Source of the DNA: Bacillota bacterium
GTDB lineage: Bacteria; Bacillota; Clostridia; Peptostreptococcales; Anaerovoracaceae
Length of the DNA stretch: 7,883 bases
Direction: 5' to 3'
Assembly: GCA_016281165.1 (NCBI GenBank)
Contig: JAEEIC010000174.1
Coordinates: 1-7,883, forward strand
The notes under the pieces were generated by a model. That model was not told the origin of the DNA. It ran no database searches and saw only the letters and a program-made list of their open reading frames with translations. This document shows, one piece after another, positions 5,226 through 7,883 of the stretch; the first letter of the stretch is position 1, and each line of letters starts with the position of its first letter. The position numbers and the translations under genes were made by a program.

Positions 5226-6066
5226 CAGAAGACGCGCAGGCATACAGGCGGCCGCGGCTCTGCTGCAGAACGCGAATATAAAAGGCTTTTTTACGGGCCG
5301 CATATATCAGGGAGCGGCAAAGAACGTCTGCGTCCCGGGGCTCAACTGCTATTCCTGCCCGGGAGCGCTTGGAGCCTGCCCCTTAGGCTCTCTTCAGAAC
5401 GCGCTGGGAGCGAGGAGCTTCAGGTTTCCTTACTACGTGCTGGGGCTGATGATATTCTTCGGCGCCCTGCTGGGAAGGGCGGTCTGCGGCTTCATCTGTC
5501 CCTTCGGCCTGCTGCAGGATCTGATAGACAAAATACCTTTTACGGTAAAGAAGAAGACGTTCAGAGGGGACAGGGCTTTGAGAAAGCTCAAATACCTGAT
5601 ACTGCTGCTGACGCTGAGCCTGCCTATGGCGGTAAAGCTCACGCCTTTCTTCTGCAAATATATCTGCCCGGCAGGCACTCTGGCGGGCCTGCTGCTGGCT
5701 CTTTCGGACAGCAGTATAGGGGCGCTTTTAGGCAGCCGCTTCGCCTTCAAGCTGGCGCTGCTGATACTGGCCCTGCTCGCGGCGGCCGTGATATACAGGC
5801 CGTTCTGCAAGTACGTCTGCCCGCTGGGAGCGTTCTACGGGCTCTTCAATCGCGTATCCGCCGTGAGGATAAAGGCTGACAGCCACTCCTGCGTGAGCTG
5901 CGGGGCCTGCTCCTCGGTCTGCGGCATGGGGGTGGATCCTGCGAAAGAACCTGATTCCCCCGAGTGCATACGCTGCGGAGCCTGCGTGAGGAGCTGTCCG
6001 GCAGGGGCGCTGGCCTGGGATATCCCGGCCGCGTCCGTGAAAAAGAAATATAATGATCTAACTTAA
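5209..6066 (+). CDS. Polytopic 4Fe-4S membrane protein (NapH-like)
   Basis: A protein of about 285 residues combining membrane helices with several cysteine clusters, resembling NapH/CcoG-type electron-transfer proteins. In order: an N-terminal C41-C47-C50-C57 cluster (NVCVPGLNCYSCPG, then ACPLG), TM about 74-92, C93-GFI-C97-P, TM about 128-145, C149-KYI-C153-P, TM about 178-196, C200-KYV-C204-PLG, then two ferredoxin-type 4Fe-4S sites (C228/231/234/238 and C253/256/259/263). It should pass electrons between cytoplasmic ferredoxin-like centres and the membrane. The acceptor may be the adjacent CXXC peptide or thioredoxin, an inference from operon order. The start is uncertain: GTG 5209 has GGAG only one base away, whereas TTG 5218 (residue 4) has the same GGAG at ten bases and may be the true start, overlapping the peptide's stop. 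Next gene 8 bp downstream. Confidence 0.9.
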   Translation: MSALDNRRRAGIQAAAALLQNANIKGFFTGRIYQGAAKNVCVPGLNCYSCPGALGACPLGSLQNALGARSFRFPYYVLGLMIFFGALLGRAVCGFICPFGLLQDLIDKIPFTVKKKTFRGDRALRKLKYLILLLTLSLPMAVKLTPFFCKYICPAGTLAGLLLALSDSSIGALLGSRFAFKLALLILALLAAAVIYRPFCKYVCPLGAFYGLFNRVSAVRIKADSHSCVSCGACSSVCGMGVDPAKEPDSPECIRCGACVRSCPAGALAWDIPAASVKKKYNDLT

Positions 6067-6074
6067 AGGACTGA

Positions 6075-7223
6075 ATGGAGAACGAGATGAGTAAAGACGT
6101 GCTCGAACAGAAATGCCCGGCCTGCGGAGCGCCCATGCGCTTCGACGCGGCTACGGGCAGGCTGGTCTGCGACTGGTGCGGGAACATACTTGAGATCAAG
6201 GATCAGGACTGGTCCGCCGAAGCTCAGGCTGCAAAGCCCGCTGCCGCTCCCCCGAAAGCCGAAGAGGCCCAAGATGGAGATGAGCAGATCAGCGGCTTTG
6301 ATTACGAGGCCATAAAGCAGCAGGTCATCGACAAGGACGCCGAGAAGCTGCCCATTTACAACTGCCGCTCCTGCGGGGCGGAGGTCATATCCACCTGGGA
6401 GCAGGTGGCCCTGACCTGTCCCTACTGTCAGAACAACATAGTCCTGACCGACAAGGTGGCCGGAGGCCTCAAGCCCGACGGCATAGTTCCCTTCACCATC
6501 AGTTCAAAGGAGCTGCCCGACGCGGTCAACCGCTTCTACCGGAAAAAGAAGCTCCTCTCGAAGAAATTCTTCACCGAGGCCAGGATGGGCCGGGTCACGG
6601 GCATCTACGTCCCGTTCTGGGTCTTCGACGGCCATCTGGAAGGCGACGTCCGCTTCGACGCCTCGAACACCGTCAGCTACAGGCAGGGCGACTACCGCGT
6701 GACCGATACCAAGCATTACTCCCTGAACAGGTCGGTGGCGGTCGACTTCGCCGACATCCCCGTGGACGCCAGCGAGAGGCTCGACAACGCCATGATGGAT
6801 TCGCTCGAGCCCTTCGATATGTCGAAGAGCAGGCCCTTCGATCCCGCCTATCTGGCCGGCTTCACCGCCGATCGCTTCGATTCTCCCGCCTCCGACGTGG
6901 AGCAGAGGGCAAAGTCGAGGATGATGAACACCGCCTACACCTCCGCCAGGCAGCAGTGCTCGGGCTACAGCAGCGTGACCGAGAGGGGAGGCAATATCAG
7001 CGCTCAGGTCAAGGCCAGATATCTGCTCCTGCCCGTCTATCTCTTCGACATCGTCCAGGGCAATAAGAACTACAGTTTCGCCGTGAACGGCCAGAGCGGC
7101 AAGGTGGTGGGGCAGCTGCCCAACGACAGGGCCTATAATCTCAGATACTTCCTGCTCAGAGCGGGGGCTGCCTTCGGCGCCTTCATGCTCTATTCCGTCG
7201 CCAGGTACTTTATGGGGGCTTGA
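6075..7223 (+). CDS. Double zinc-ribbon protein with C-terminal membrane helix (YdjG-like)
   Basis: A 382-residue protein with two TFIIB-type zinc ribbons: C14/C17/C32/C35 and C97/C100/C115/C118. They are joined by an Ala/Pro- and acid-rich linker (about 47-75). A long domain without recognisable catalytic residues follows (about 125-350; elements GIVPF, GIYVPFWVFDGH, LLLPVYLFDI, NGQSGKVVGQLP), then a membrane helix (about 359-380) near the C-terminus. The architecture matches B. subtilis YdjG as I recall it, a membrane-associated protein encoded with PspA. Such proteins are sometimes labelled PriA-like helicases because of the ribbons, but no helicase motifs are visible here. AAAGGA (6065-6070) supports ATG 6075; a second ATG at 6087 has GGAG six bases upstream and is also possible. 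It is followed two bases later by a TPM gene, the same order as ydjG-ydjH. The ribbons probably mediate protein contacts on the cytoplasmic side. Confidence 0.85.
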   Translation: MENEMSKDVLEQKCPACGAPMRFDAATGRLVCDWCGNILEIKDQDWSAEAQAAKPAAAPPKAEEAQDGDEQISGFDYEAIKQQVIDKDAEKLPIYNCRSCGAEVISTWEQVALTCPYCQNNIVLTDKVAGGLKPDGIVPFTISSKELPDAVNRFYRKKKLLSKKFFTEARMGRVTGIYVPFWVFDGHLEGDVRFDASNTVSYRQGDYRVTDTKHYSLNRSVAVDFADIPVDASERLDNAMMDSLEPFDMSKSRPFDPAYLAGFTADRFDSPASDVEQRAKSRMMNTAYTSARQQCSGYSSVTERGGNISAQVKARYLLLPVYLFDIVQGNKNYSFAVNGQSGKVVGQLPNDRAYNLRYFLLRAGAAFGAFMLYSVARYFMGA

Positions 7224-7225
7224 AA

Positions 7226-7883
7226 ATGAAAAGAAAAGCAGCGCTGCTGATCGCAGCCTTTATGATCATAAGCCTTGCGCTTCCTCTCGCCGTCCTGGCC
7301 GAGGGCCTGTATGACGAAGCTTCCCCCAGGGTCATCGACAACGGCGGGGCGCTCGATGCCGCGCACGCCCAGGACCTCATGGATGAATCGCTGTCGTTCT
7401 CCGAGGAGTACGAGATGGATTTCGTCTTCGTCGTCGTCACCGCGGACGAGTACCAGTCCTGCGGAGGAAGGCTCGGCTCTCTCGCCGACTATATATACGA
7501 TGAGGGAGGCTACGGCTGGGGAGAAGACAGATCCGCCGCCATCGCTCTCTGGTGCCCCGAATATGAGGAATATCATTATCAGGCCTACGGCTGGGCCTCC
7601 GAGGTCATCGATGAGGACGAGATCGACTTCATAAGCGAGAGGTCCCCGGGCTATGAGGAAGAGTACGGAGACTGGGGCGTCCTGTACGCGTCGCTCCGCT
7701 TCACCTCCAATTATCTCGACGATCAGCTGCAGGACATCGATACCCTGCCTCCCGAGATTGCTTCCCTGCTGCAGGGCGGGCAGAGCTCCGAGCAGAACCC
7801 GGTCGTCCCCGGCGATCCGCAGCCCCTCACGGGCTCCAAGCCCGACTGGTATCCCGAGGATCCCCAGAACTTCACCTTCTTCC
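7226..7883 (+). CDS. Secreted/membrane TPM-domain protein (YdjH-like), 3' end missing
   Basis: The frame from ATG 7226 stays open to the right edge (219 codons). It starts two bases after the zinc-ribbon stop, with GGGGG (7214-7218) as a modest ribosome site. Residues 1-25 are a clear signal peptide (KRK, then a hydrophobic core ending VLA before EG). A TPM (TLP18.3/Psb32/MOLO-1) domain follows at about 34-135: RVIDNGGAL, a helix, the strand MDFVFVVVTA, the helix with LADYIYDEGGYGWGED, then SAAIALWC. Known TPM proteins sit outside the membrane and associate with membrane complexes. From about 180 the sequence becomes Pro/Gly/Ser-rich, like the low-complexity tail often ahead of a C-terminal helix, which would lie beyond the window. 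Pairing with the zinc-ribbon gene supports a YdjGH-like complex. Confidence 0.8.
   Translation, partial: MKRKAALLIAAFMIISLALPLAVLAEGLYDEASPRVIDNGGALDAAHAQDLMDESLSFSEEYEMDFVFVVVTADEYQSCGGRLGSLADYIYDEGGYGWGEDRSAAIALWCPEYEEYHYQAYGWASEVIDEDEIDFISERSPGYEEEYGDWGVLYASLRFTSNYLDDQLQDIDTLPPEIASLLQGGQSSEQNPVVPGDPQPLTGSKPDWYPEDPQNFTFF

Noticed and set aside
6075..7223. PriA-like helicase
   Set aside because: Only the zinc ribbons suggest it; there are no Walker or helicase motifs, and a C-terminal membrane helix is present.
1..7883. tRNA, rRNA, CRISPR array, insertion sequence or phage genes
   Set aside because: I found no spaced repeat array, no transposase or integrase motifs, and no cloverleaf-like or rRNA sequence in the short intergenic gaps.

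Overview
The window is GC-rich and densely coded, with every gene on the plus strand. It suggests an anaerobic, Gram-positive-type bacterium of the Clostridia sort. The evidence is a desulfoferrodoxin (an enzyme of anaerobes), a VanR/VanS-like two-component pair with the kinase ATP-domain variant common in Clostridia, a short CXXC peptide resembling one known from Clostridioides and relatives, and a zinc-ribbon/TPM gene pair like Bacillus YdjG/YdjH. Arginine is mostly written AGG/AGA in several genes despite the high GC. The genus cannot be decided from this sequence.

Layout. (1) 1-605: the 3' part of a gene whose frame is open to the left edge. It joins the C-terminal end of a GNAT acetyltransferase to a NUDIX hydrolase strikingly like human MTH1. 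(2) 606-729: an intergenic region with an inverted repeat behind the first gene and a promoter/ribosome-site hairpin in front of the next. (3) 730-3314: a two-gene operon for a response regulator and a six-pass sensor kinase that overlap by ATGA. (4) 3315-3431: a strong promoter (TTGACC, 17 bp, TATAAT) with a 7-bp dyad inside its spacer, driving desulfoferrodoxin (3432-3800) and probably a family-6-type hypoxanthine/uracil DNA glycosylase (3879-4373). The unit is closed by a clear intrinsic terminator (4387-4427). (5) 4454 to the right edge: an extended -10 promoter followed by five packed or overlapping genes. These are a membrane-anchored TlpA/ResA-like thioredoxin, a 47-residue CXXC membrane peptide (5082-5225), a polytopic 4Fe-4S protein of the NapH type, a double zinc-ribbon membrane protein, and a secreted TPM-domain protein cut by the right edge.

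How they may work together. Superoxide reductase, MTH1-like nucleotide sanitation and a glycosylase for deaminated bases suggest protection against oxidative and deamination damage. The operon from 4537 looks like a membrane redox module: the Fe-S protein could carry electrons across the membrane, via the CXXC peptide, to the extracytoplasmic thioredoxin. That is inferred from domain content and gene overlap. Attached to it is a YdjG/YdjH-like pair, which in Bacillus belongs to a PspA-linked envelope module. The redox trio plus this envelope pair is the most interesting part of the window. The GNAT-MTH1 fusion at the left edge comes second.
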